Of a DNA stretch of 60,986 nucleotides, positions 17,343-24,325 are shown piece after piece. Below the pieces are notes generated by a model. That model was given only the letters and a program-made list of their open reading frames with translations. It had not been told where the DNA came from and did no database searches. The position numbers and the translations under genes are program-made. This stretch comes from CAZCCC01 sp964535715 (GTDB lineage: Bacteria > Patescibacteriota > Patescibacteriia > Buchananbacterales > UBA6539). Numbering within the stretch: the first letter of the stretch is position 1; each line of letters begins with the position of its first letter. The DNA lies in the NCBI GenBank assembly GCA_964535715.1, contig CAZHUO010000004.1:1-60986 (forward strand). Reading direction: 5' to 3'.

Positions 17343-17474
17343 ATGATGACAATAAAAATCATTATTTCTCTGGCAAAAAAAGGATCAGTTATTTTGGCAA
17401 TAATCATTGCGCTGATAATTATTTATTATGCAAATGATTATGTCCGCAATTGTTTTTTGCCGGCAAACCCTTAA
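17343..17474 (+). CDS. Small single-pass membrane protein
   Basis: A 43-residue ORF beginning MMTIKIIISLAKKG with one membrane helix (about residues 16-30) and a short tail NCFLPANP. Its Shine-Dalgarno aaaggag (17331-17337) is near-perfect and well spaced, which is the main support that the ORF is real. Confidence 0.6.
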   Translation: MMTIKIIISLAKKGSVILAIIIALIIIYYANDYVRNCFLPANP

Positions 17475-17505
17475 AAAAATTTGGCGAAAGCCAAAAGGAG
17501 AAAAC

Positions 17506-17952
17506 ATGAAGAACTTGATGATTTTGCTACCGCTTATTTTCTGCGCTGGCTGCGCTAATCTTAGCCAGCAATACGACAACAACAGCCAATACACGACAAA
17601 CGGCCTGATGTTTCCCTTCATAACTTATCAAGAAGCTGAATTTGCGGGCATGCCGTTTTATGTAACTTCGGCAGTGCAGCCAAATTCAATGCTTAAGCCA
17701 CAAGTATTCATCTTAAATGCTTGGAAAGGCAAAAAAAGCTTGGGCATCATCGGCAAAGGCACGCTTCAGGAAGATGGAATAGTTTGGATAAACTTCAACG
17801 ATGGAAAATTTCAAACTGAAGCAATGACAAAATACCTTTTCATCGTTATGCCTGAAAAAAAGGAAAATGAGGTGCTTGTCAGGCAAATTGTTTTTTTAGC
17901 CGACCGGATGCTGGAATGGGACGGAAGCGATCCCAAGAATCCTCCCGAATAA
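17506..17952 (+). CDS. Small lipoprotein of unknown function
   Basis: I start at 17506, 6 bases after aaaaggag; the longer frame from 17428 overlaps the previous ORF. The 148 residues start with a lipoprotein signal, MKNLMILLPLIFCAGC, the last Cys (16) being the likely lipidated residue. The mature part is a compact beta-rich domain of unknown family. It is the last gene of the operon, before a strong terminator. Confidence 0.75.
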   Translation: MKNLMILLPLIFCAGCANLSQQYDNNSQYTTNGLMFPFITYQEAEFAGMPFYVTSAVQPNSMLKPQVFILNAWKGKKSLGIIGKGTLQEDGIVWINFNDGKFQTEAMTKYLFIVMPEKKENEVLVRQIVFLADRMLEWDGSDPKNPPE

Positions 17953-17957
17953 TTTCA

Positions 17958-17992
17958 AAACCCCGCTGTTATGCATGGCGGGGTCTTTTTTA
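17958..17992 (+). terminator. Terminator of the small-protein operon
   Basis: CCCCGC, an 11-nt loop, GCGGGG and a T-run form a clear intrinsic terminator just after the lipoprotein stop codon. Confidence 0.88.
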
Positions 17993-18015
17993 TTCCAATA
18001 CAAATTACAACCAAC

Positions 18016-18095
18016 TCCTACAAATACGAATAATTACGAATATACAAATTGGAATGCCAAGTTATTCGTATATTCGTATGATTCGTATTCGTAGT
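18016..18095. repeat. attcgtat-type palindrome
   Basis: About 32-bp imperfect arms rich in tacgaata / tattcgta meet at a centre gaatgccaagttat. The centre and arms recur at 59036-59124, and related arms flank the GxxExxY pseudogene (20572-21088). No gene inside; it resembles a MITE. Confidence 0.75.
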
Positions 18096-18125
18096 AATAT
18101 TAAAAATTCGTATTTCGTAGTGATA

Positions 18126-19904
18126 TTATTTTCTATCCTTAATCTCTTTTACAACTCTTTCAATAAACTTTTGCCGGCTGATTGCTTCCATTTCCTTCTG
18201 CCCCCTGATTCTAACACTTAAGTCTTTGCTTTTTGCTTCTTTTTCGCCGATGACCAAAGTATAAGGAACCTTGGCTTTTTCGCTTTTTCTGATTTTATAG
18301 CCGACAGTCTCGTTCAAGTTGTCAACAAAAACCCTAATTCCCTGATCTTTCAATTCAACGGCAAGCTTTTGGGCGTCTTGAATAAAATTTGCAGACACCG
18401 GCACGACTTGTACTTGAACTGGCGAAAGCCAAACCGGAAAAGCACCCGCATAATGCTCAATTAGAAAGCCAATCAACCTTTCGTGAGTGGAAAGGGGCGC
18501 ACGGTGAATGCAGATTGGCGTTTTTTCTTTTCCATCACTATCAACAAAAACCAAGCCGAATCTTTCGGGAACCGCAAAATCAACCTGATTTGTCGCTAAG
18601 GTAAACTCACGGCCGATTGCGCTGTATATCTGCACATCAATTTTAGGCCCGTAAAAAGCCGCTTCGTTAGACACTTCAATAAATGGCACTTTATTTTTGG
18701 TCAAAATACTCCTGATCATTTTTTCAGTTTTCAGCCAAAGTTTTTCATTATCAATATATTTTTTTCCCAAACCTTCCTTGCCGTGAGTACTGAATCTCAT
18801 GACATATTTTTCAATATTAAATATTTTAAAATATTTCAAATACAGGTCAACCACCGCCATAAATTCGGATTCAAACTGTTCTTCAGTGCAATAGATATGG
18901 GCATCGTTCATTTGCATCGACCTTACTCTCATTAAGCCGAAAAGTTCGCCGCTTTTTTCATACCGGTAGCAGGTGCCGTATTCGGCCAAGCGAATCGGCA
19001 AATCGCGGTAGCTTCTCATTTCAGAAGCGAAAATCAAATGGTGATGCGGGCAATTCATCGCCTTTAAATAATATTTGGTCTTTTTTCCATCTTCATCCAT
19101 AATCATCGGCGGGAACATGCTTTCTTCGTAATATGGCAAGTGACCGGAAGTTTTGTACATTTCTTCTTTAGCCAAGTGCGGAGTTTTTACCCGGCTATAT
19201 CCGCCAGCTTCTTCGGCTTCTTTTGCCAATTTTTCGATTTCTTCAATTATTATTGCGCCGTTTGGCAGCCATAAGGGAAGACCCGGGCCAACCATATCAT
19301 GAAATGAAAAAATCTTCAGTTCTTTGCCAATTTTCCGATGATCGCGCTTTTCGGCCTCAGCCAGCATCTTTAAATACTCATCAAGCTCCTTTTCTGAAAA
19401 AAATGCCGTTCCGTAAATTCTTTGCAGCATTTTGTTTTTTTCATCTCCCCGCCAGTAGGCGCCGGCGATTTTTTGGATTTTTACGGCGCCGATTTCTTTG
19501 GTGGATTTGACATGGGGACCTGCGCACAAATCAACAAATTTCTTTTTGCCATCTGGCATTTCCATCCGGTAAAAACTTAGTTTTTTTTCCCCTTCTTTCT
19601 TTAAGTCCTCGGCCATTTCCAGCTTGTAAGGCTGTTTTTTTGTTTTTAAATACTTTATTGCATCTTCAACTTTTACTTCGTATTTTTCAAATTTCTGGTT
19701 TTGCTTGATAATCTGCTTCATGAGTTTTTCAATTTTGACCAAATCATCCGCTGAAAAAGTTTTGCCGCCTAAGTCAAAATCATAATAAAAGCCGTCACTA
19801 ATGGCCGGGCCGATTGCCAGCTTGGCATCGGGAAAAAATTCTAAAACCGCCTGGGCCATTACATGGCTTGCGGAATGCCTGATTGTTTCTAAGTCTTTGG
19901 ACAT
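18126..19904 (-). CDS. thrS: Threonyl-tRNA synthetase (without TGS domain)
   Basis: Charges tRNA-Thr. The 592 residues begin directly with the second additional (editing) domain: HSASH (zinc/editing His pair) and CAGPH, then the class II core with motif 1, motif 2 (TCYRYEKSGELFGLMRVRSM) and motif 3 (ICIHRAPLSTHERLIGFLIEHYAG), and the zinc residues in MNCPHHH. The anticodon-binding domain starts near VQVVPVSANF. The N-terminal TGS/N1 domain of the long form is absent, making it shorter than the E. coli enzyme. Upstream on the same strand, beyond a GNAT gene and a GxxExxY pseudogene, lies a T-box-like leader with a Thr specifier. Confidence 0.95.
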   Translation of the reverse strand: MSKDLETIRHSASHVMAQAVLEFFPDAKLAIGPAISDGFYYDFDLGGKTFSADDLVKIEKLMKQIIKQNQKFEKYEVKVEDAIKYLKTKKQPYKLEMAEDLKKEGEKKLSFYRMEMPDGKKKFVDLCAGPHVKSTKEIGAVKIQKIAGAYWRGDEKNKMLQRIYGTAFFSEKELDEYLKMLAEAEKRDHRKIGKELKIFSFHDMVGPGLPLWLPNGAIIIEEIEKLAKEAEEAGGYSRVKTPHLAKEEMYKTSGHLPYYEESMFPPMIMDEDGKKTKYYLKAMNCPHHHLIFASEMRSYRDLPIRLAEYGTCYRYEKSGELFGLMRVRSMQMNDAHIYCTEEQFESEFMAVVDLYLKYFKIFNIEKYVMRFSTHGKEGLGKKYIDNEKLWLKTEKMIRSILTKNKVPFIEVSNEAAFYGPKIDVQIYSAIGREFTLATNQVDFAVPERFGLVFVDSDGKEKTPICIHRAPLSTHERLIGFLIEHYAGAFPVWLSPVQVQVVPVSANFIQDAQKLAVELKDQGIRVFVDNLNETVGYKIRKSEKAKVPYTLVIGEKEAKSKDLSVRIRGQKEMEAISRQKFIERVVKEIKDRK

Positions 19905-19905
19905 A

Positions 19906-20033
19906 TTTTAGGAATTAGGAATTAGGAATTAGGAATTAGGGTTTTGTCATTCTGAGCCTGCCAGCAAGCAGGGGTTTGTTTCAGAATCTCTTAATTCATA
20001 ATTCTTGATTCCTTATTCTTTATTCTTATTTTG
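19906..20033. repeat. Two heptamer arrays and a palindrome fragment
   Basis: 19906-19940 holds about 4.5 copies of aattagg directly before thrS. 19944-19990 is a fragment of the gtcattctga...cagaatctc dispersed palindrome. 19992-20033 holds about six copies of a ttaattc/ttgattc/tttattc heptamer that runs into the 3' end of the GNAT gene. Confidence 0.8.
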
Positions 20034-20570
20034 CCATTCACTGCGCAATAAATCCATCCTAATCTGGTCATGGAAACATTTATTCAAATAGATTGCCTGC
20101 CTGATTCTACCAGCTTTTTTAAAACCAATTTTCTTATATGATTTTTCGCCCCTGACATTATAAGCGATATAACGCAAATAAATCATATGCAATTTCAATT
20201 TTTTAAAACCATAGTCAATTATTAATTTGCCGGCCTCAGTACCAAAGCCCTGCCCCCAATATTTTTTATCTCCAATAAAAATTCCATATTCGGCGTTTTT
20301 ATTTTCTTGGTCAATATTTTTCAAACTGACAGTCCCAATATGAACTCCGAAAGCGGTATCTATGGCAAAAGCCAGATTTTTTTTGTCTTTTTTATCCTCC
20401 ATCAGCCATTTACGCTCTTCTTTTAAAGTCGGCGGACCCTGGTGGTGCCAGCGGGATAAAAACTGAGTTAACTCCGGGTCGGCCAGCCAACGACAATAAT
20501 CGGCAGCGTCTTTTAATGACAACGGCCTTAGGGTTACGAGTTTGCCTTTTAGAATTACCTTGTTTTTCAT
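20013..20570 (-). CDS. GNAT-family N-acetyltransferase
   Basis: A 185-residue RimJ/RimL-like acetyltransferase. It starts LVTLRPLSLKDAADYCRW, has FGVHIGTVSLKNID and AEYGIFIGDKKYWGQGFGTEA; the GQGFGT loop binds the acetyl-CoA pyrophosphate. The substrate is not evident. The ATG lies 1 bp from the inverted repeat of the GxxExxY element. The last codons lie in a heptamer array. Confidence 0.85.
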   Translation of the reverse strand: MKNKVILKGKLVTLRPLSLKDAADYCRWLADPELTQFLSRWHHQGPPTLKEERKWLMEDKKDKKNLAFAIDTAFGVHIGTVSLKNIDQENKNAEYGIFIGDKKYWGQGFGTEAGKLIIDYGFKKLKLHMIYLRYIAYNVRGEKSYKKIGFKKAGRIRQAIYLNKCFHDQIRMDLLRSEWQNKNKE

Positions 20571-20579
20571 ATACCGATG

Positions 20580-20993
20580 CTAATCTACTAATATATGCGA
20601 ATGATGCAAATAATTTATTACTCCTTTGGGTTTTAAATGTCTATCTCTAAAATTCACAAGAAGACCCAATTTTATTTCTTTAGCCCTTAGATATCTTTGC
20701 ATTTGATAATAATCATCCCGAGTGATAAAATTTTTGGCCTTGCATTCAATAATAATTTTATCTTCCACAATGAAATCGGCTATATTTCCGCCAATACAGT
20801 TGTCGTCATTATCAAATGATTCAAAATATATACTTACTTCTCGCTGATATTTTATGTTCGCATCTTTTATTAGTTGCTCTAACCTGTCACAATATTGTTT
20901 TTCTTTGACAAATCTTCCTAATTCATTATGAACTTAAAAGCACAAACCGGTGATTTGAAAAGAAAGTTGTGGAAATATTAGTTTTTGTTGCAT
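20580..20993 (-). pseudogene. GxxExxY family PD-(D/E)XK protein, broken by one nonsense codon
   Basis: The full frame runs from ATG at 20993 to TAG at 20580 (138 codons) with one in-frame TAA at 20934-20936 (codon 20). It reads MQQKLIFPQLSFQITGLCF, stop, VHNELGRFVKEKQYCDRLEQ, and continues through GGNIADFIVEDKIIIECKAK to LGLLVNFRDRHLKP. Intact family members normally read FEVHNELG or similar here, so GAA to TAA is the simple explanation. The nuclease core D...E-x-K is intact. A hairpin (20994-21031) abuts the start codon. Restart at the GTG at 20768 would lack the GxxExxY motif. Confidence 0.85.
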
Positions 20994-21031
20994 ATCAACA
21001 TAGCATTAATAATAAGAAGTGCTATGTTGAT
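20994..21031. repeat. 12-bp inverted repeat abutting the GxxExxY start codon
   Basis: ATCAACATAGCA (20994-21005) and TGCTATGTTGAT (21020-21031) are perfect complements with a 14-nt loop. The same motif ATCAACATAGC brackets the recombinase start codon at 22847-22906. Confidence 0.75.
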
Positions 21032-21089
21032 TTATATACTAAACTGCTATTCGTATCATTCGCATTTATTCGCATTCATTAGTATCGGC

Positions 21090-21270
21090 TAAAAAAAGAC
21101 CAACCAGAAAAATTATCTGCTTGGGACTCCGTCTATAATAGCGGGGCGGTTCCACCCAAGTTCCCAAAGCCGACAATGCGTTGGGCACTTTAGTTTATTC
21201 AATTTATCGAAAGCTTAGCCGATTTGGTCCAAACGGAGTAAAGTTGGTGACTTTACCAATCACTTTGCGA
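21090..21270 (-). promoter_or_regulatory. T-box-like leader with a threonine specifier
   Basis: On the minus strand, a short hairpin GTAAAGTCACCAACTTTAC (21256-21238) presents CACCA in its terminal loop: ACC (Thr) followed by A. About 80 nt further, the T-box core GGGTGGAACCGC (21157-21146) is flanked by CTTGGG and, downstream, CCCAAG, as in T-box antiterminator/terminator pairs. The UGGA word would pair with a tRNA ending UCCA. The short stem I with the codon in the terminal loop resembles the ultrashort T-boxes described in Actinobacteria. thrS lies downstream on the same strand behind two inserted genes. An additional long-range pair is TTAGCCGAT (21214-21222) with atcggctaa (21084-21092). 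Confidence 0.6.
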
Positions 21271-21277
21271 TATTAAT

Positions 21278-21306
21278 AGTATAAAGCTAATAGCAGGTGA
21301 TGTCAA
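21278..21306 (-). promoter_or_regulatory. Consensus promoter for the T-box leader
   Basis: On the minus strand TTGACA (21306-21301), exactly 17 bp, and TATACT (21283-21278). This is the best sigma-70 match in the window and supports transcription of the leader toward thrS. Confidence 0.8.
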
Positions 21307-21310
21307 GAAA

Positions 21311-21414
21311 ACAATTTTTGAATTGCTGAATTGTTTAATTGTTAAATTGTTCCATTGCTTAATTGCTTAATTGTCCTATTGAGATTGCTTCGTCGCTACG
21401 CTCCTCACAATGAC
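21311..21414. repeat. Octamer array and palindrome fragment
   Basis: 21315-21380 is a degenerate 8-bp array (NNATTGYY, about eight copies). 21381-21414 is the gattgcttcgtcgctacgct fragment of a common dispersed palindrome, also seen at 51484-51527. No gene. Confidence 0.7.
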
Positions 21415-21458
21415 CGGAGTTATTAAACTAATTAAGAAAATCAAGTGTTTTCATGATA

Positions 21459-21547
21459 TTGACAAATAAATATTATATGCTACAATGATATTGAAAAAGG
21501 CTTTCGGCCGTGGTTTATAAACCACAATTTGGCGGAAGGTCTTTTTC
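21459..21547 (+). ncRNA. Promoter plus terminator hairpin: candidate short RNA
   Basis: TTGACA (21459-21464), 16 bp and TACAAT (21481-21486) are followed by one long hairpin (21493-21547): gaaaaag pairs with ctttttc, an inner stem tggttt/aaacca closes the tip, and a T-run ends it. The hairpin is symmetric, so it also serves as terminator for the convergent recombinase operon. A plus-strand transcript would be only about 55 nt. Confidence 0.45.
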
Positions 21548-21554
21548 GTTTATT

Positions 21555-21971
21555 TCATTTTTCGACGGGAAATGTCGAGATAAGCCATTTTTGTCCAGAT
21601 CTTTTATCCTCCTTTATCTGCACAAAAAATAAATCTTTATCTTTGGTTACACCAGCAAATCGATGAAAAATTTCTGAACTCTTATTGGGGTTTTCTTTAG
21701 ATACCGGTTCATATCGTGATTTTTGAATAAGCTCAATGGCACAAGGAAAATATTTAACGCGTCTTGTTTTATCAGCTAAACTTAATTTTTGATGCAAATG
21801 GTGCCAATATAAATCTAAAAATATTTTATCTTTATTAAAATAGGCTGATCTAACATAAGGCTTTCTTTTTGTTTTGATTTTAATTAATTTATAAAATACA
21901 AATGCTTTTTTATAAGATTCTGACCATTTTGTTCCGGCAACCTTACTTGTATTAGTTTGATATATCTTCAT
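21555..21971 (-). CDS. Hypothetical protein cotranscribed with the recombinase
   Basis: A 138-residue basic protein 4 bp downstream of the recombinase gene, hence probably one operon. No family recognised. The C-terminal half (FHRFAGVTKDKDLFFVQIKE, then SGQKWLISTFP) loosely recalls BECR/RelE-fold nucleases, with a Trp-Leu-Ile-Ser strand near the end, but I cannot prove it. Its linkage to the recombinase suggests a role in cassette recombination or a toxin-like stability function; both are guesses. Confidence 0.65.
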   Translation of the reverse strand: MKIYQTNTSKVAGTKWSESYKKAFVFYKLIKIKTKRKPYVRSAYFNKDKIFLDLYWHHLHQKLSLADKTRRVKYFPCAIELIQKSRYEPVSKENPNKSSEIFHRFAGVTKDKDLFFVQIKEDKRSGQKWLISTFPVEK

Positions 21972-21975
21972 AATT

Positions 21976-22851
21976 CTACAATGGCGACTTAATCTGACTT
22001 AAAAACTTATTGGAAACTCTGGTATAAATCTGAGTAGTCGTCAGACTTTTATGGCCAAGCAAAGTCTGGATATAACGAATGTCTACCCCGTCTTCAAGCA
22101 GATGGGTGGCAAAGCTATGTCGCAGGCTATGGCAAGTTGCTGATTTTCTAATTTCGGCATTGGCCAAGGCTTGTTTGAAAATTTTTTCAACCGACCTTGC
22201 AGAAAGGTACAAATTATTATAACCGGAAAAAATGTATTGCCCAAATTCTTTTTGGCAAATGAAATTTTGCAGATCAGAGACAAGTCTTTCCGAAAATATC
22301 GTCTGTCTGTCTTTTCTGCCCTTCCCCTGCCTCACCCATAATATTTTATTTTCCAAATCAAAATCCTTGACTTTCAGCTTAACGACTTCAGATACTCTTA
22401 AGCCGGCAGAATACATTAAAGCCAAAATTAATTTGTGCTTTTTATTATTTACCACATCAAGGAGTTTTCCTATTTCAGCTTTAGACAAAACCACAGGCAG
22501 CTTTTTTTCGCCCTTTGGCAGGCGGAAACTATAATAAAACCGCCTTTTTTTAACCTGGCGGTAATAAAATTTTATGGCATTAAAAGCCAAGCGGGAAGTT
22601 GAAGCAGAAACCTTCCTTTTTTCCAACAAATACCACAGATAATCCTTAATATCTGAGGCAGTAATTGAGGTCGGATCTTTTTGACAGTACCTGATTAAAT
22701 CGGTATTATAAAATAAGTAGGCCTGAACGGTTTTTGGGCTAAAATTACGAATTTCCAGTTCTTTTTTTAGGGATCCCCGCACAAAAACACTATCGAATTT
22801 AATGTGTTCGGGTTTTTCCGCACTTTTTGTATGGGGTAAATCAAAAAACAT
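21976..22851 (-). CDS. Tyrosine recombinase, likely integron-type integrase
   Basis: A 291-residue site-specific recombinase with an N-terminal SAM-like core-binding domain (about residues 24-110) and a catalytic domain containing Arg152 (SAGLRVSE), Lys177 (GKGRK), His241-x-x-Arg244 (CHSLRHSFATHLLE), His267 (LLGHKSL) and the nucleophile Tyr276 (QIYTRVS). It ends KSPL, as integron and Bacteroidetes-type integrases do. It lacks the extra helix (alpha-I2) that marks classical IntI between motif 2 regions, so by sequence it is Xer-like. It is divergent from the cassette array and adjacent to its attI side, as IntI would be. The ATG lies inside an inverted repeat. Confidence 0.9.
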   Translation of the reverse strand: MFFDLPHTKSAEKPEHIKFDSVFVRGSLKKELEIRNFSPKTVQAYLFYNTDLIRYCQKDPTSITASDIKDYLWYLLEKRKVSASTSRLAFNAIKFYYRQVKKRRFYYSFRLPKGEKKLPVVLSKAEIGKLLDVVNNKKHKLILALMYSAGLRVSEVVKLKVKDFDLENKILWVRQGKGRKDRQTIFSERLVSDLQNFICQKEFGQYIFSGYNNLYLSARSVEKIFKQALANAEIRKSATCHSLRHSFATHLLEDGVDIRYIQTLLGHKSLTTTQIYTRVSNKFLSQIKSPL

Positions 22852-22906
22852 AGCGTTGTTCGGTTAATAATTAGAGATATAACCTAGTTATATGCGCTAT
22901 GTTGAT
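22847..22906. promoter_or_regulatory. Nested palindromes at the recombinase start (operator or recombinase site)
   Basis: AACATAGCG (22847-22855) and CGCTATGTT (22895-22903) are perfect inverted repeats that bracket the recombinase leader, with the start codon inside the left arm. Between them ATATAAC-CTA-GTTATAT (22877-22893) is a second perfect palindrome. The outer motif extends to GCTATGTTGAT and matches the hairpin arms at 20994-21031. Confidence 0.65.
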
Positions 22907-22960
22907 AATCAAATATTAGCTAATTTATATATAAAAGTCAACAACTTCGCCTAAAAGAAG
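22852..22960. other. Candidate attI region
   Basis: The segment between the recombinase start and the first cassette. The inferred crossover lies at G22960^T22961 (gaaG^TTGTACG). The assignment comes from cassette 1: its attC left box GTACAAC is complementary to GTTGTAC at 22960-22966. The region carries the palindromes above and a cassette promoter candidate. Confidence 0.55.
22902..22931 (+). promoter_or_regulatory. Candidate cassette promoter (Pc)
   Basis: TTGATA (22902-22907), 18 bp and TATATA (22926-22931) read out of the attI region into cassette 1, where integrons usually carry Pc. Confidence 0.45.
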
Positions 22961-23033
22961 TTGTACGAAATAATGAAAAATTCTTTTTGCCCTATCGGGC
23001 AAAATAATCGGGCTAATTTTAAATTTCTCTTTT
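22961..23033 (+). repeat. Cassette 1 left arm
   Basis: Complementary to 24017-24094 over about 70 bp, including 25 uninterrupted pairs at its inner end (cgggctaatttt onward). Midway it carries its own mini-hairpin gccc-tatc-gggc. It covers the leader up to the base before the ATG of the cassette gene. Confidence 0.85.
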
Positions 23034-24032
23034 ATGTATAATCCAGAAAAAAATATTCCATTTGAAAAATCTTCGGCTAGTGCTTCAACGGAAGAAATTT
23101 CTAAATCTTTTGAAAATGAAGAATCGGAACAAAATGATACATCGGAAGCTCAAAGTCAACCTATGCTCGAAAAAAATAAATACAGCCCCGAAGCCAGACA
23201 AGAACAAATTACAGAGCAAGCAACAATGATTCGCAAATGGGCAACAGAACAAGGACTTCAAGAAGGTAAGGACTTTTTAATAATCGAGAATATTAAAGAT
23301 GTTATTGGCAAAGATGAAGAAGTTGTACCGCATGAAACTAAAGCGTTTTATATGGCTATTCACGAAAATCAATACCGAAAATTTCGTGATTATTTTATAT
23401 CAAGATACAACGATGAAATGAAAGCAAAAGATTCAAAAAATGAAGTTCGTTTGGATTATAGTTGGGGTGGACGTTTCCTGGTCGGCTGGGCAGGAGTTCC
23501 TTGTGATACTGTTGCAGCTTCTGATATAGAAAATATAACAGTCCCTACTCATCATCAAGAGTTTAAACGTTTCTTTAAAAGTAAGGCAGGATTTGATTTT
23601 CCAACAGCAGAAACGCTAAATCCGATACTAAGGGAAATGTCAGACAAAGGTTTGGCATTATACGAAACTGCGCTAACCAAATTAAATGAATTAAAAGAAT
23701 CAGAAACTCTTCCTGACGATGGATATGGCTTAATCGATAGCGTTGTTCATGCTATTGAACTACTTAAAAAGGCTCAAAAAGGAAATGCGGTTACAGAACT
23801 CCCCGAAGAGATTCGTGGCACAATGCCAATAGAAACGCGCACTTATGCAGATCTGACATACAACGCAGAAGATATTGCCAACTTTGATCGCGTAATAAAA
23901 ATAACAGGAATAAAAATCCCTACTGAAGCAAGAATTGATAAGATATTTGATCAATTCAATTTTGATAGAAACCAAATGGAACAAATATGTAAAGATTTTT
24001 CTGATTATTTGATGGTAAAAAGAGAAATTTAA
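23034..24032 (+). CDS. Cassette 1 protein, unknown function
   Basis: A 332-residue acidic, soluble protein I do not recognise. Residues 1-60 are Ser/Glu/Gln-rich and probably disordered. The remainder is mixed alpha/beta, with VRLDYSWGGRFLVGWAGVPCDTV suggesting one compact domain. No signal peptide or membrane helix. The ATG follows directly on the left cassette arm, without a Shine-Dalgarno sequence, and the last codons (KREI and stop) lie inside the right arm, so the mRNA ends can pair across the whole gene. Confidence 0.7.
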   Translation: MYNPEKNIPFEKSSASASTEEISKSFENEESEQNDTSEAQSQPMLEKNKYSPEARQEQITEQATMIRKWATEQGLQEGKDFLIIENIKDVIGKDEEVVPHETKAFYMAIHENQYRKFRDYFISRYNDEMKAKDSKNEVRLDYSWGGRFLVGWAGVPCDTVAASDIENITVPTHHQEFKRFFKSKAGFDFPTAETLNPILREMSDKGLALYETALTKLNELKESETLPDDGYGLIDSVVHAIELLKKAQKGNAVTELPEEIRGTMPIETRTYADLTYNAEDIANFDRVIKITGIKIPTEARIDKIFDQFNFDRNQMEQICKDFSDYLMVKREI

Positions 24033-24094
24033 AATTAGCCCGATATATAATTCGCCTATCGGCGAAATAAGAATTTTTCATTACATCGTACAAC
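24017..24094 (+). repeat. Cassette 1 right arm
   Basis: Inverted partner of 22961-23033. Its mini-hairpin cgcc-tatc-ggcg faces that of the left arm with the same TATC loop but different stem bases. It runs straight into the attC left box. Confidence 0.85.
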
Positions 24095-24190
24095 ACGGCA
24101 TATCTGGTTACGGCTTTTATACAAAAGCCTCCACCCATATTTGCCTCTGCTACGCTACGGCAAACATCAGATATGCCGAAACGTTATATG
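24088..24190. other. attC1
   Basis: Left box GTACAAC (24088-24094), then acggcatatctg (24095-24106), an internal hairpin-rich centre, cagatatgcc, and the core aacG^TTATATG (crossover after 24183). Arms ggcatatctg/cagatatgcc are perfect complements. It differs from attC2 at only two positions over about 90 bp. Confidence 0.82.
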
Positions 24191-24193
24191 AAA

Positions 24194-24262
24194 TACATGT
24201 TTTCCTTTTGGGGCTATCGCCCCAGCTCTTAAAAAAGAATCCGATTTTGTTTTTCTTTTATT
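24194..24262 (+). repeat. Cassette 2 left arm
   Basis: tacatgttttcctttt, a mini-hairpin ggggc-tatc-gcccc, then ctcttaaaaaagaatccg and gttttgtttttc-type bases. It is the inverted partner of 31008-31068, 6.8 kb away at the other end of the restriction cassette. The rest of 24191-24325 holds no gene. Confidence 0.8.
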
Positions 24263-24325
24263 ATAGAGGGGAAATTCGGTGTTTCCTCCGCTTCGCTCCA
24301 GAAACGATTTTAATTTTAGGGGAAA

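Larger units (their letters stand above)
20572..21088. mobile_element. Inverted-repeat-flanked GxxExxY element
   Basis: A left arm (20572-20617) and right arm (21049-21088) are imperfect inverted copies containing catcattcgcat and attag(c/t)atcgg. They enclose one GxxExxY nuclease frame and sit exactly between the GNAT start codon and the T-box leader. The stop codon of the enclosed gene lies inside the left arm. Related gene-less palindromes occur at 18016-18095 and 59036-59124. This suggests a selfish nuclease element with MITE-like derivatives. Confidence 0.6.

Noticed and set aside
20580..20768. 62-residue protein from a GTG start
   Set aside because: It is only the C-terminal part of the GxxExxY frame, which continues upstream to 20993 with one stop codon.
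22887..22894. GTTATATG as the attI crossover point (it matches the core of attC1)
   Set aside because: The attC1 left box GTACAAC pairs with GTTGTAC at 22960, and the long arm starts there, so 22960^22961 is the better crossover.
22871..22898. dif site for chromosome dimer resolution next to a xer gene
   Set aside because: The palindrome has a 3-nt centre and 7-bp arms, not the 6-nt centre and 11-bp arms of dif; the cassette array explains the recombinase better. Not fully excluded.
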